A stretch of DNA of 64,000 bases from Bacteroidota bacterium (GTDB lineage: Bacteria > Bacteroidota > Ignavibacteria > Ignavibacteriales > Melioribacteraceae), in NCBI GenBank assembly GCA_023397505.1, contig JAEWUC010000006.1, positions 20,833-84,832 of the forward strand, read 5' to 3'. Each line of letters opens with the position of its first letter. The stretch's first letter is position 1. The position numbers were made by a program, and so were the translations under genes. Of the stretch, positions 7,658 to 16,579 are shown in pieces. The notes under the pieces are model-generated. The model saw only the letters and a program-made list of their open reading frames with translations, did not search any database and was not told the DNA's origin.

Positions 7658-9052
7658 TTAATTAATTACCAAACCATTATATATTGAATTCGTACTATTT
7701 GTCAAATCGTAAAAAAATCCGTTGACAACAACATATTTTACGGTGCCTTTATCTTTAATAATTAGATTTGCCGGTTCCTCTCCGCGAAGTTCCACAATAT
7801 CAGAATGTTCGTTATAAGTAATATTTATGGGCATATTAGTAAATGTATCGATTGATTTATCATCCTCTATTCGAATGCATGTTATTTCCGAAGCATATAA
7901 ATTTTTGAAATCGAGTTTATCTATTTCACGCTTATTCATACTCTTAGGTCCGTTAGCCGGCAGCGAAACTGTATTATTTGTTAAATCATATTCTTCAAGT
8001 CCGTAATAAATAGATAGATCACCAACTTGTTCAATCTTTCCTTTATAGTAAAACGAAGTAGTTTTTTCATCGAAGCATTTCTCGCGGTTTATACCGATAT
8101 CTATTTTAAAATTATTACCGTTTGTTTTAAGGGTTAAATTTCTCAAAAGTACATCAAACAAAAGTGATTCGTTTTCGGGAATATTGAAATAATCTTTTGG
8201 ACTATATCTTTCATAATTCTTTCCAGCAATTGAATTGAATGCCGAAAGCAGGGCGATAAAATTTAATTTTCTCAAGAAAGATTTATTATTGTCATCGATG
8301 AAAAAACCAGATTCGATAAGAATAGAACTAATACCCATTTTCGTAAAATTATCGCCGAATGCACGGGGCTCAAAATCATCGTTGTAACGTGCAATTTGTC
8401 CGGGAATATAATTGGAAAGAATTTCCGAAATCTCGCAAATCAATTTCATGCTTCGTTCGCGCGTGCCGTTTATTTCCTTATTGTAATTTATTGATGGGGC
8501 GAGCAGCGAAACAGCCGCGGTTTTATTGACTTTTCCCGCTGTGTAATAACTATTTTGATCGTGAAGATTGAAACCAAAATCCGGCTTTATTTCATTTGCG
8601 GCGTTTAATAGAACTTTAGCTTCCGGAGTCTCACTTCGCAAAGCATCCCTGTTAATATCAACATTAATAAAATTCTCGCGTCTGTGTTTTTCAGCGCCGT
8701 CGGGGTTAAGCATGGGTATAAAATTTATCTGCAGGTTTGAAATCAAAAATTTCCGGAAGCTGTTAAATTCGTCATCCGCGGCAAGAAAATTCAACACATC
8801 AAAAACAGCCGCAGTTGCAGTAGGTTCGTCACCATGCATTTGCGACCACGCAAGTATTTTGGTTTTGCCGCTACCGATTGTTATTAAATTTATATCTCTT
8901 CCTTCAATTGAACTGCCAAGTCCTTTAACAATAAATTTACCGGTATGTTTAATTTTTTCCGTGAATTTTAGAACTTCTTTATGTGTAATTCTTTCTGATG
9001 AAACGGAATTCTCCAAATAGTCATTGTACTTATCAAATAAAATTTTGTGCAT
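7658..9052 (-). CDS. M14-family zinc carboxypeptidase
   Basis: A 464-residue protein with an M14 peptidase domain in the first ~260 residues. Zinc ligands H73 and E76 (HGDE) and H164 (NLHDQ), substrate-binding R135 in NVDINRD, and the catalytic glutamate E247 in ILIESGFF are all present. The C-terminal ~200 residues form a strand-rich domain of unknown role. No clear signal peptide is seen, so the protein is probably cytosolic. Start ATG at 9052. It precedes the ECF sigma gene by 39 nt. Confidence 0.88.
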   Translation of the reverse strand: MHKILFDKYNDYLENSVSSERITHKEVLKFTEKIKHTGKFIVKGLGSSIEGRDINLITIGSGKTKILAWSQMHGDEPTATAAVFDVLNFLAADDEFNSFRKFLISNLQINFIPMLNPDGAEKHRRENFINVDINRDALRSETPEAKVLLNAANEIKPDFGFNLHDQNSYYTAGKVNKTAAVSLLAPSINYNKEINGTRERSMKLICEISEILSNYIPGQIARYNDDFEPRAFGDNFTKMGISSILIESGFFIDDNNKSFLRKLNFIALLSAFNSIAGKNYERYSPKDYFNIPENESLLFDVLLRNLTLKTNGNNFKIDIGINREKCFDEKTTSFYYKGKIEQVGDLSIYYGLEEYDLTNNTVSLPANGPKSMNKREIDKLDFKNLYASEITCIRIEDDKSIDTFTNMPINITYNEHSDIVELRGEEPANLIIKDKGTVKYVVVNGFFYDLTNSTNSIYNGLVIN

Positions 9053-9070
9053 AATTCTTTTTCCAGTTTT

Positions 9071-9096
9071 GGCAGAAAAGGTAAAATATTTCTGCC
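9071..9096. promoter_or_regulatory. 8-bp inverted repeat in the M14 / thioredoxin divergent region
   Basis: GGCAGAAA (9071-9078) and TTTCTGCC (9089-9096) are perfect inverted repeats with a 10-bp spacer, so the centres are about two helical turns apart. It lies 19 bp upstream of the M14 start codon, in the gap between two divergent genes. It could be a dimeric repressor operator or a 5'-UTR hairpin. Confidence 0.4.
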
Positions 9097-9175
9097 GATT
9101 TGATTTTAAAACTTGATTGCCGCAAATTTAAGCCGTGTTTATCAATTATTAAAGAAGAATATTTCTGGAGGAATT

Positions 9176-9712
9176 ATGGCAACAGATATGTTAAAGATAG
9201 GATCAAAAATTCCGAAGTTTGAATTACCCGGTACCGACGGCAGGAAGTACTCCGTCGATTCGTTCAACGATAAAGATTTATTAATAGTTATGTTTAGCTG
9301 TAATCACTGTCCTTATGTTCAGGCGTACGAAGAAAGAATAAAGCAAATACAAAATGATTATAAAGAAAATTTGAATGTTGTTGCAATAAGTTCAAACGAT
9401 GCAGTAAAATATCCAGAAGATTCTTTTGATGAAATGAAAAAACGCGCAATTCAAAAACAATTTAACTTCCCTTATTTGTATGATGAAACTCAAGATGTTG
9501 CAAAAGCGTTCGGTGCAACACATACACCCGAAATTTTTCTGTTTGACAAAAGCAGGTGTTTAATATTTCACGGCAAGATTGACGATAACTGGCAGGATGA
9601 AAAAAACGTTAAATCAAGATATTTACGCAGCGCAATTGAAGAAACTATTGCCGGTAAACCCATTTCTGTTCCCGAAACATTTACAATCGGCTGTACGATT
9701 AAATGGAAATAA
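9176..9712 (+). CDS. Thioredoxin-fold redoxin, CNHCP type
   Basis: A 178-residue soluble AhpC/TSA-thioredoxin-fold protein. The active site reads CNHCPYVQAYEERI (CxxC), preceded by the strand DLLIVMFS. The cis-proline loop motif THTPEIFLF is present. Proteins of this type reduce disulfides or peroxides; the donor is unknown, though trxB lies at 52.6 kb. ATG 9176 is chosen because a strong ribosome site (ggagga) precedes it; a longer in-frame version from 9113 would add 21 residues with no family match. Confidence 0.88.
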   Translation: MATDMLKIGSKIPKFELPGTDGRKYSVDSFNDKDLLIVMFSCNHCPYVQAYEERIKQIQNDYKENLNVVAISSNDAVKYPEDSFDEMKKRAIQKQFNFPYLYDETQDVAKAFGATHTPEIFLFDKSRCLIFHGKIDDNWQDEKNVKSRYLRSAIEETIAGKPISVPETFTIGCTIKWK

Positions 9713-9810
9713 ATGTTATAAAGTAACTTTGATATTAGGTTTGGCATCCAAGAATTGTGTGATTGTTTTTAAAAGTATTATTAAGTACTTTCATAACAAA
9801 TTTAAGAAGT

Positions 9811-11154
9811 ATGTTAAAAAACTTAATAATATTGTTATCAGTTTATTTCATTTTCCCGCTTTCAAATTTATTTCCTCAATGGATACAACAAAAAGATTAT
9901 CTACCTGTTTGGGGGCCTGCATGGGCAATTGACGCTTACGATTCTCTCAATGCAGTATTTTATGGAATTCTGGATGCTTATCAGAGACAGGGCTTATTTA
10001 TCACAAAAGACGGCGGAAAAACATGGAATCCAAGGATAATACCTGCCGGCGATATTATAGATATTGAAATGGTAACTCCGCAGAATATTGTGTATGGTAC
10101 AAGCGGCGGAAATATTTATAGATCTTCCGACGGCGGCATAAATTGGAAAGCTGTTTATGGAAATAGTTATTTAACAAATTTTATTGACTACATAGAATTT
10201 TTCGGTGAAATTCATGGTATTGCTATAGGGGATTGCATTTCAACACAAAATCCATGGGCAGATCGCCCTGCTATTCTTTCTTCGGGTACATACGGCATTG
10301 CATGGTCTGAGATAATTTCATCTAATGGCACCAAGATAGGACGTATATCCGGCGATACATGGCGCAGGATTGATTTTATAAATCCCAATATCGGTTACTT
10401 TCGTTCATCAGGCGAATTAGCGGGATTATATAAAACAACTGACGGGGGAATAATATGGACAAAGTTAAATCCACCCGGTGAAATTTTGCTTCTTAAATTT
10501 TATAATGAGAATATAGGATTGGTTGCTACTTATCCCATAGATACAGGCATAAGAAATTTTAGAATCTTTTTAACAACAGATGGATGCCAAACATGGACAG
10601 AATCAAACAATGTCTTTGGACCCTGGCCCTGTGATTTCGAATTTTTACCGGGTGATTCCAACAAGGTTTGGTTTACAAACAGCTATGGTCTTTTTTACAG
10701 CAGTGATATGGGTCTTAATTGGACAGAACATAAAATAACGGAAGACAATTTACTTGGGCGCGATATTGTTTTTACAGATAATAAACACGGCTGGCTTCTG
10801 TGCGACAGCGGGAAAGTATTCTATACAAATAACAACGGCGGTTTAATAACAAATGTTTTTAAGGAAAATGAAGACGCAATATTTACGGATTATGTTTTAG
10901 AGCAAAATTATCCGAACCCATTTAATCCTGAAACAGTGATTGGTTATCGGTTGCCTGCTGCCGGTTATGTTTCACTAAAAATTTATGATATTCTTGGAAA
11001 TGAAATAGCAGTACTTGTAAACGAATATAAACAAGCAGGCAAATATCAAATTCAATTTTCAACTAACGGCTTAAATCTTTCAAGCGGAGTTTATTTCTAC
11101 AAACTATCAGCCGGCAATTTTTCAGCTGCAAAAAAAATGATAGTAATTAAATAA
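9811..11154 (+). CDS. Secreted beta-propeller-like protein with T9SS sorting domain
   Basis: A 447-residue exported protein. An N-terminal signal peptide (LIILLSVYFIFPLSNLFPQ) is followed by at least five BNR / YCF48-like repeats (DGGKTW, DGGINW, DGGIIW, DGCQTW, DMGLNW) forming a likely beta-propeller. The last ~85 residues are a type A sorting domain beginning NYPNPFNPET and continuing with LKIYDILGNEIAVLVN to a basic end. That domain targets proteins through the type IX secretion system in this phylum. ATG 9811 places the signal peptide at the N-terminus; an upstream in-frame start adds 16 residues. The ligand is unknown. Confidence 0.9.
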   Translation: MLKNLIILLSVYFIFPLSNLFPQWIQQKDYLPVWGPAWAIDAYDSLNAVFYGILDAYQRQGLFITKDGGKTWNPRIIPAGDIIDIEMVTPQNIVYGTSGGNIYRSSDGGINWKAVYGNSYLTNFIDYIEFFGEIHGIAIGDCISTQNPWADRPAILSSGTYGIAWSEIISSNGTKIGRISGDTWRRIDFINPNIGYFRSSGELAGLYKTTDGGIIWTKLNPPGEILLLKFYNENIGLVATYPIDTGIRNFRIFLTTDGCQTWTESNNVFGPWPCDFEFLPGDSNKVWFTNSYGLFYSSDMGLNWTEHKITEDNLLGRDIVFTDNKHGWLLCDSGKVFYTNNNGGLITNVFKENEDAIFTDYVLEQNYPNPFNPETVIGYRLPAAGYVSLKIYDILGNEIAVLVNEYKQAGKYQIQFSTNGLNLSSGVYFYKLSAGNFSAAKKMIVIK

Positions 11155-11189
11155 AACCGTTGTGTGAATTAGAAAATAACAACTAGAGA

Positions 11190-11335
11190 CTTCTGAAAAA
11201 TTCAAAAATGTCATTTCGAAGGAGCGACTCGCCTCGATTAGATCTCGAGTCGAAGCGGGAGCGACTGAGAAATCTTATCATAATTAAAGATTTCTCCCTT
11301 CAGTCGAAATGACAAACGATATTTTTCAGAGGTTT
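11190..11335. repeat. Imperfect hairpin element, REP-like
   Basis: The 285-bp gap after the T9SS cargo gene contains nested inverted repeats: TCTGAAAAAT (11192-11201) with ATTTTTCAGA (11321-11330), GTCATTTCGA (from 11210) with TCGAAATGAC (ending 11313), and GAGAAATCTT with AAGATTTCTC at the inner end. An extra GACTCG / CGAGTC pair lies inside one arm. The whole can fold into one long stem. GTCATTTCGA..GAGAAATCTT-type sequences are known to me as dispersed repeats in Bacteroidota-like genomes. No second copy was seen in this window. Confidence 0.7.
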
Positions 11336-11358
11336 CAACTAATATATTCCAAAATTAC

Positions 11359-11383
11359 GGATGCCAGCTTCTGCCAGCATGAC
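11359..11383. repeat. Second short REP-like segment
   Basis: GGATGCCAGC..GCCAGCATGAC is an imperfect inverted repeat that ends in the same GTCAT (reverse) terminus as the neighbouring hairpin. It resembles another dispersed-repeat type ending GCATGAC. Non-coding. Confidence 0.4.
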
Positions 11384-11439
11384 AATCTTTTTTGAATTCG
11401 TAATATTCCTGCTAAATAATTAATTCCGGTAAGTTATTA

Positions 11440-12084
11440 TCAATACATCATTCCGATACTTAACGATAAGAATACTCCGCCAATGTCTTTTTGAAAACTG
11501 CCGATCCTGTTTTCTACACCGTCGTTGAAAAGGTGAGTGTAATAATACCTAACGTTTAAGCCCATAAGACTGCTTTTACTTGAACCGATATTTGCGCCGA
11601 GACCAAAATATCCGCCTAACGCATAATGATTTTTAGCATAGCCGATTGCTTCAAAAAACTCACGCTCGTATGGAGTTGTCACAACAAATGTAGGACCGAC
11701 GCCAACAGTAACATAAGGTCGGAAAGAATCTGTTAGAGTATTTGTAAACAGCCGGTACTGTACTCCAACGTTTAACGGGATAAGGAAAACCCTGTTCTTT
11801 TTATTAAGTATAAATGTATTGCCGTAATAATCAATGTACTCAATTTCGCGCTCGTCCTTAGCTTCGGAGATTGAAAAGTCTATAAACCCGGTAACATTCT
11901 GCGAAAAGGATTTTCTAAAAAAAGTTCCGAGTCCAAATCCGCCTTCGCCGAACATAATATCTCCGCCCCATGAATTATCGGGAAAAACTTCCGGCGGCTT
12001 TTCCGGCGCTATTTGTCCTATTCTTTGTGCACTTATAAAACTAAGCGGTAGTAAAATCATTAAAATTATTGTTCGCGCTTTCAT
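11440..12084 (-). CDS. Outer-membrane beta-barrel protein
   Basis: A 214-residue exported protein. A signal peptide (KARTIILMILLPLSFISAQ) is followed by alternating hydrophobic/aromatic strands such as GFGLGTFFRKS, LIPLNVGVQYRLF, RPYVTVGVGPTFVV and GVFLSLSIGMMY, the last ending in an aromatic residue as barrel proteins do. An eight-stranded OmpA/OmpW-like barrel is likely. Function unknown. It has its own promoter at 12114-12144. Confidence 0.8.
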   Translation of the reverse strand: MKARTIILMILLPLSFISAQRIGQIAPEKPPEVFPDNSWGGDIMFGEGGFGLGTFFRKSFSQNVTGFIDFSISEAKDEREIEYIDYYGNTFILNKKNRVFLIPLNVGVQYRLFTNTLTDSFRPYVTVGVGPTFVVTTPYEREFFEAIGYAKNHYALGGYFGLGANIGSSKSSLMGLNVRYYYTHLFNDGVENRIGSFQKDIGGVFLSLSIGMMY

Positions 12085-12113
12085 TTTTATATTCCTTTTA
12101 CTAACCTTCTATT

Positions 12114-12144
12114 GAAAGATATTCATATTATGTTAAAAATCAAC
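12114..12144 (-). promoter_or_regulatory. Predicted promoter of the outer-membrane protein gene
   Basis: On the minus strand, TTG (12143-12141), 19-nt spacer, TATCTTTC (12121-12114). This matches TTG-N19-TAnnTTTG except for the last base, about 30 nt upstream of the start codon. Confidence 0.5.
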
Positions 12145-12204
12145 CTGATAAATGTCGGTATTTTTTTGAAAATTAAACACGCTTAAACGGAAAAAGGTTG
12201 CATC

Positions 12205-12699
12205 ATGCCCACAAATCTTGAATTAAAAATAAAAATCAATTCCAAAGCAAAGTTGGAAAAAACAGTCAAAAATATTAAAGCAGTTTATAAAGGATTGCTC
12301 GTTCAAAAAGACATTTATTTCCAAAATGATAAGGGAATTCTAAAATTAAGAATTGAAAAAGGTTCATATAATCTTATAAAGTATTCCCGCGATGAGATAA
12401 AAAAGAGGTGGAGCGATTACGAAATTCTAAAACTCGAAGGTAAAGATGTTGAAAAATTTCTTTCGGGAATATTGAAAGTAGAAGCGGTAGTTGAGAAAAA
12501 AAGAAAATTATATTTGTACAAAAACACGCGCATCCACATTGATGAAGTTAAATCCCTCGGCTCGTTTCTGGAATTGGAAACAGTTGTTGTAAAAGACAAG
12601 AAATCGGCATCGGCTGAATTTGACAAAGTAATTAGGTTGTTGAATTTAGACATATCAAAGCAAATTAAATCTTCTTATCGCAATCTTTTAAGAAAATGA
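12205..12699 (+). CDS. CYTH-domain protein (CyaB / triphosphatase-like)
   Basis: A 164-residue CYTH (triphosphate tunnel) domain. The N-terminal acidic/basic strand LELKIKI stands for the ExExK motif and matches the ExK form seen in class IV CyaB-like members. Later strands carry the basic residues (LKLRIEKG, YNLIKYSR) and the closing motif HIDEVKSLGSFLELE is typical. The family binds triphosphates (ATP, thiamine-PPP, PPPi) with divalent metal; substrate unknown. Its stop overlaps the next start by 4 nt (ATGA), so the pair is translationally coupled. Confidence 0.88.
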   Translation: MPTNLELKIKINSKAKLEKTVKNIKAVYKGLLVQKDIYFQNDKGILKLRIEKGSYNLIKYSRDEIKKRWSDYEILKLEGKDVEKFLSGILKVEAVVEKKRKLYLYKNTRIHIDEVKSLGSFLELETVVVKDKKSASAEFDKVIRLLNLDISKQIKSSYRNLLRK

Positions 12700-15600
12700 T
12701 TCTTACCAAAGAAAATATAAAATCGTTAAATATTGACGAATTGGTTGAAGATAATATTTCTTCCGGAAAGATCAATGAGCTTTTGTTGATTGTTCCAACA
12801 AATCGAAAAGCGAGAAATCTTAAAAAAGAAATTATATCGAAGATGCCGGGCACAGCAACCGCCGGTATAAATATTGAAACAATCGGAACGCTCACTACAA
12901 AATTACTGAAGTTGAGCAAACCGTTCATAAATTTAAGCGAAGCTGCATCGGTTGTGTTTATTAAACAAAGCGCCGCAGAAATTAAACTGCGCTATTTTTC
13001 GGTTTATTCAGGTCAGTCGATAAAAGGAAAAGTTGAAATACCTTTCGGCACTCTCGACAAGATTAAAAATGTAATATCCGAATACAAACGCCACGGCATT
13101 AATCCCGCTGCTTTGAGAGAAGAGGCCGAAAAACTTGATAAATCCGAAAAGTTGAAAGCTCTTGATATAGCCGATATTTATGAAAAGTATTTATCAAAAT
13201 GTTATGATTTAAATGCTTATGAAACTGGTGATGTATATTCTAAAATTCTTGAACTCTCTGAAAAAGAGTTTGAACAAAATTATAGAAAACTTTTCGCGGA
13301 CGTTAATTTTGTAGTTGTCAGCGGATTCGATGAGTTTGCAATGCCCGAAATCAAATTCCTGGAACTACTATCGAATTTATCTCAGTATAAACTTTTTATA
13401 CATTTTGATTATTACGGTGCAAACAAGTTTTTGTTTTCGCATTTAGATAAAACGTACAGTCGCTTTGAAGAATATGGTTTTAATAAGATAAAAGAAATTT
13501 CAAGGAATGAATCAAATCAATTTCAGAAAATCATACGCGAAAAACTTTTTCGAACATTTAAAGCTTCTCAAAAATTTGACTATAAAAACAGCATAACAAA
13601 ATTAACCGCGTACGACCGAGACAAAGAAGTAGAAATCATTTCACGCGAGATTAAAGAATTAATTGTTGAACAGAATGTTGAGCCGCATAAAATATGTGTA
13701 GCATTTAATCTGATACAAAATTATTCCTCAATTGTTCGGGATGTGTTTAATAAAAACAGTCTGCCGTATAATTTGTCTGATAGAATCTCGCTTGATAATT
13801 CCAATCCAGTAACATCTGTTGTTAATCTTTTAGAAATTGTTGAAAATGATTTTTATTTCAATAATGTTTTCCGCGGATTAAGCGGCGGCTTTTTTAACTC
13901 GGGAGAAATTGATTCTGCAAATCTTTTTAAAGTCTCTTCAGCTCTTAAAATTGTTTCCGGAAAGGAAAACTGGATTAATACAATTCAGGATGAAATATCA
14001 AATCTCAAGTTTAAAGGTGAAGAGGACGATGACGAAATAAAATCTTTGAATAAGATTTACACAAAAGCTCTTTCGGATATTCGCACAATTGCAGAAATGC
14101 TAACTCCGTTCGAAGGGAAAATTTCCATTCCAGAATTTCATAAACGGCTTTTCGATTTAATTTATCAATCCCAGCTTCCATTAAAATTATTGAGAACAGG
14201 GAGTAACGATTCAGCAGAAAAAAATATCCGTGGTTTTGCTGAGTTTCTTGATACTGTAACGGAAATATTCCGGCTTCTCGAAGAAGAATTTGGAAGCGAT
14301 CAAAAATTTGCGTTGTCGTTTTTTACAGATCAATTACGCACAGCGTGCGGATGGGCACGATTTAATATAAAGGAGAAATCCAATTACGGTGTACAAGTTA
14401 CAACGCTTGAAGAAATACGCGGACTTCAATTTGATTATTTATTTGTCGGCGGCTTGTGCGACGGCGATTTGCCGACACGCTATAGACCGGAAATATTTTA
14501 TTCAGGTTCATTCAAAAAGCAGGCATTCACACATCAAACAGAAGAAAGAAATTTATTTTATCAAGCTTTGTGCTGCTGGGATAAAAAATTATTCCTTTCG
14601 TATCCTAAGACAGATGGCGGGCGGGAAACGGTTCAATCTACTTTCTTAAATGATTTTGAAGTGCTTTTCGATATTGATGCAAAAAATGAAATTGATTATT
14701 CAAAGACTATTTATTCCGAAGAGAGCGTACAAATATGCGCAGGCAAAAACAGTTTTGATAAAATCCCTTTCTACATAAAACAAAATTTAGATGTTGATCG
14801 GATTAATAAGGCAATAGAAATAGAAAAGATGCGCAGTGAAAATCCGTTAGCTTCTTCTACGTATTGCGGCGATTTATCGGGTACTAAAGCGGCTGAATTG
14901 TCTAAAACATTTGCTTTAAAACAATATTCAATTTCTCAGCTTGAAATGTACGCCAAATGCCCGTTTAAGTTTTTTACGGAGAGAGTTCTTGGCATCGAAA
15001 AGGTTGAAGAACCGACAGAAGATATTGAAGCAATCGAGATGGGAAGAATGCTTCATTCAGTGCTTTACGAATTTTACTCGAAGATTAGAGATGATAATGT
15101 TGTTATTTCCGGTTGCGATGAAAAGACTTTCGAAAAAGCAAAAGAAATAATTTTTAGTATTGCTGAAAAAGAATTGGTAAAAACGGCATTCAAATCGCCG
15201 CTGACTTTTTACGAAAAAGAAAAGATTACAGGTATCAACGGCAACAAGAAAGAATCAATACTTAACCGTTTTTTAGAAGAAGAAAGAGAAGATGTAAGCG
15301 GATTTATTCCAAAACACTTTGAAGTTAGTTTTGGAAAAATAAAAGATGACGGTTCGGATAAATTTTTAAGCAATAAAGAACCGGTACAAATTGATGGAAT
15401 TAAATTAAGAGGCAAGATTGACCGGCTTGAGATTTCTGAAAATGAAAATGCATTCAACATTGTAGATTATAAATTAAGCGGTAAAAAACCGACATTTAAA
15501 GAACTTAAAGAAGGTATATCGCTTCAACTACCTGTATATCTTTTCGCCGCCGCCGAGCTGCTAAAAAAGAAATTTGGTAAAAAGTATTCGCCGAATGAAA

Positions 15601-15848
15601 TGATAATCTATTCATTAAAATATACGCTCGATGAATTCGGCAAATCCGTTGTGTCTATCGGCAGAAACAAGGAAGAAGAAATTAAAACAATAGATCAGTT
15701 AGTTGAAAACACACTTGAAAAGATAAAAAAATATGTTGAACAGATTTCGCAAGGTAAGTTTGGTTTATCACCTCATGAAAACCGCGAGCAGCTTATTTGC
15801 CGATATTGTCAATTCAAGCCGATATGCAGAATTCAGGAAAGCATTTAA
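12696..15848 (+). CDS. AddB-like PD-(D/E)XK nuclease with iron-sulfur cluster
   Basis: A 1050-residue protein with the AddB/RexB layout: a degenerate UvrD-like helicase body and a C-terminal nuclease. The nuclease carries D909 (GKIDRLEI) and D924-K926 (IVDYK). The AddB-type [4Fe-4S] signature is complete: C755 (YAKCPFKFF) and C1035, C1038, C1044 (CxxCxxxxxC) bracket the nuclease. No Walker A motif is seen at the N-terminus (VPTNRKARNLKKE instead), so this subunit probably does not hydrolyse ATP. AddAB enzymes process double-strand breaks for RecA. No AddA partner lies in the window. Confidence 0.9.
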   Translation: MILTKENIKSLNIDELVEDNISSGKINELLLIVPTNRKARNLKKEIISKMPGTATAGINIETIGTLTTKLLKLSKPFINLSEAASVVFIKQSAAEIKLRYFSVYSGQSIKGKVEIPFGTLDKIKNVISEYKRHGINPAALREEAEKLDKSEKLKALDIADIYEKYLSKCYDLNAYETGDVYSKILELSEKEFEQNYRKLFADVNFVVVSGFDEFAMPEIKFLELLSNLSQYKLFIHFDYYGANKFLFSHLDKTYSRFEEYGFNKIKEISRNESNQFQKIIREKLFRTFKASQKFDYKNSITKLTAYDRDKEVEIISREIKELIVEQNVEPHKICVAFNLIQNYSSIVRDVFNKNSLPYNLSDRISLDNSNPVTSVVNLLEIVENDFYFNNVFRGLSGGFFNSGEIDSANLFKVSSALKIVSGKENWINTIQDEISNLKFKGEEDDDEIKSLNKIYTKALSDIRTIAEMLTPFEGKISIPEFHKRLFDLIYQSQLPLKLLRTGSNDSAEKNIRGFAEFLDTVTEIFRLLEEEFGSDQKFALSFFTDQLRTACGWARFNIKEKSNYGVQVTTLEEIRGLQFDYLFVGGLCDGDLPTRYRPEIFYSGSFKKQAFTHQTEERNLFYQALCCWDKKLFLSYPKTDGGRETVQSTFLNDFEVLFDIDAKNEIDYSKTIYSEESVQICAGKNSFDKIPFYIKQNLDVDRINKAIEIEKMRSENPLASSTYCGDLSGTKAAELSKTFALKQYSISQLEMYAKCPFKFFTERVLGIEKVEEPTEDIEAIEMGRMLHSVLYEFYSKIRDDNVVISGCDEKTFEKAKEIIFSIAEKELVKTAFKSPLTFYEKEKITGINGNKKESILNRFLEEEREDVSGFIPKHFEVSFGKIKDDGSDKFLSNKEPVQIDGIKLRGKIDRLEISENENAFNIVDYKLSGKKPTFKELKEGISLQLPVYLFAAAELLKKKFGKKYSPNEMIIYSLKYTLDEFGKSVVSIGRNKEEEIKTIDQLVENTLEKIKKYVEQISQGKFGLSPHENREQLICRYCQFKPICRIQESI

Positions 15849-15936
15849 TTTATTGATACCTATTGCTCTAATTTAAAGATCTTGATTATAGTACGAATAT
15901 AGTTGCAAACAATAGCTAAACTTCTTATTTTTTCGA

Positions 15937-15967
15937 TGCCACTGCCGAGTGCGGTGGCAATTTTTTT
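15937..15967 (+). terminator. Rho-independent terminator after the AddB-like gene
   Basis: Stem TGCCACTGC (15937-15945) / GCGGTGGCA (15951-15959) with one G-T wobble and a 5-nt loop, then a run of seven T (15961-15967). Confidence 0.85.
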
Positions 15968-15982
15968 GTATAATGTGAGAGT

Positions 15983-16012
15983 CGCCAACCATGTTAAGAT
16001 GTTGGCGTTTTC
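15983..16012 (+). terminator. Second hairpin with T run upstream of greA
   Basis: Stem CGCCAAC (15983-15989) / GTTGGCG (16001-16007), followed by TTTTC. A TATAAT-like stretch lies just before it (around 15969-15974), so it could be an attenuator in a greA leader rather than a second terminator. The rest of this 258-bp gap shows nothing else. Confidence 0.5.
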
Positions 16013-16106
16013 ATTTATTGGATTAGCCGCGATTTTTAACCTGTTAAATGTTTTTGGTTAAAAGCAGCGGCTGTTTACATTTTTAAATAAAGAAGGAGTA
16101 TTTATC

Positions 16107-16577
16107 GTGTCCAACTTTGTGTACTTGAGCAAAGAGAGAATTCGTGAATTGGAAAAAGAATTGGCAGAATTAAAAACCAACGGTCGTAAACACATGGCTG
16201 AAAGAATTGCCGAAGCACGTTCGCACGGCGATTTATCTGAAAATGCTGAATACGACGCAGCAAAAGAAGAACAGGGTTTGCTCGAATTAAAAATCAGCAA
16301 ACTTGATGAACTGCTTTCGCGTGCTACTATCATTGATACTTCAAATATGCCGAAAGATCAATCGCATATTCTATCTAATCTAACGGTAAAAAATTTGAAC
16401 AATAAAAAAACTTACAAATACATTCTTGTTTCGCCGGAAGAAGCCGATCTTGATAAAGGAAAAATATCTATTACTTCACCGGTTGGACAAGCGTTAATGG
16501 GTGTGAAGCCAGGTCAAACTGTGGAAGCTAAAGTACCGGCTGGAATAATAAAATTTCAGATTCTCGAATTGGATTAG
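16107..16577 (+). CDS. greA: Transcription elongation factor GreA
   Basis: A 156-residue transcript-cleavage factor that rescues backtracked RNA polymerase. The N-terminal coiled-coil tip carries the acidic pair in GDLSENAEYDAAKEEQ, and the C-terminal FKBP-like domain ends with ITSPVGQALMGVKPGQTVEAKVP. Start is GTG at 16107, supported by an aaggag ribosome site 9 nt upstream. It begins a long co-directional run (greA-ribD, then tilS-hpt-ftsH) that mixes transcription, riboflavin, tRNA and protease functions. Confidence 0.97.
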   Translation: MSNFVYLSKERIRELEKELAELKTNGRKHMAERIAEARSHGDLSENAEYDAAKEEQGLLELKISKLDELLSRATIIDTSNMPKDQSHILSNLTVKNLNNKKTYKYILVSPEEADLDKGKISITSPVGQALMGVKPGQTVEAKVPAGIIKFQILELD

Positions 16578-16579
16578 TT

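Noticed and set aside
12696..15848. RecB or full helicase-nuclease call
   Set aside because: No Walker A motif was found, and the split Cys755 / CxxCxxxxxC signature is that of AddB; RecB does not carry it.
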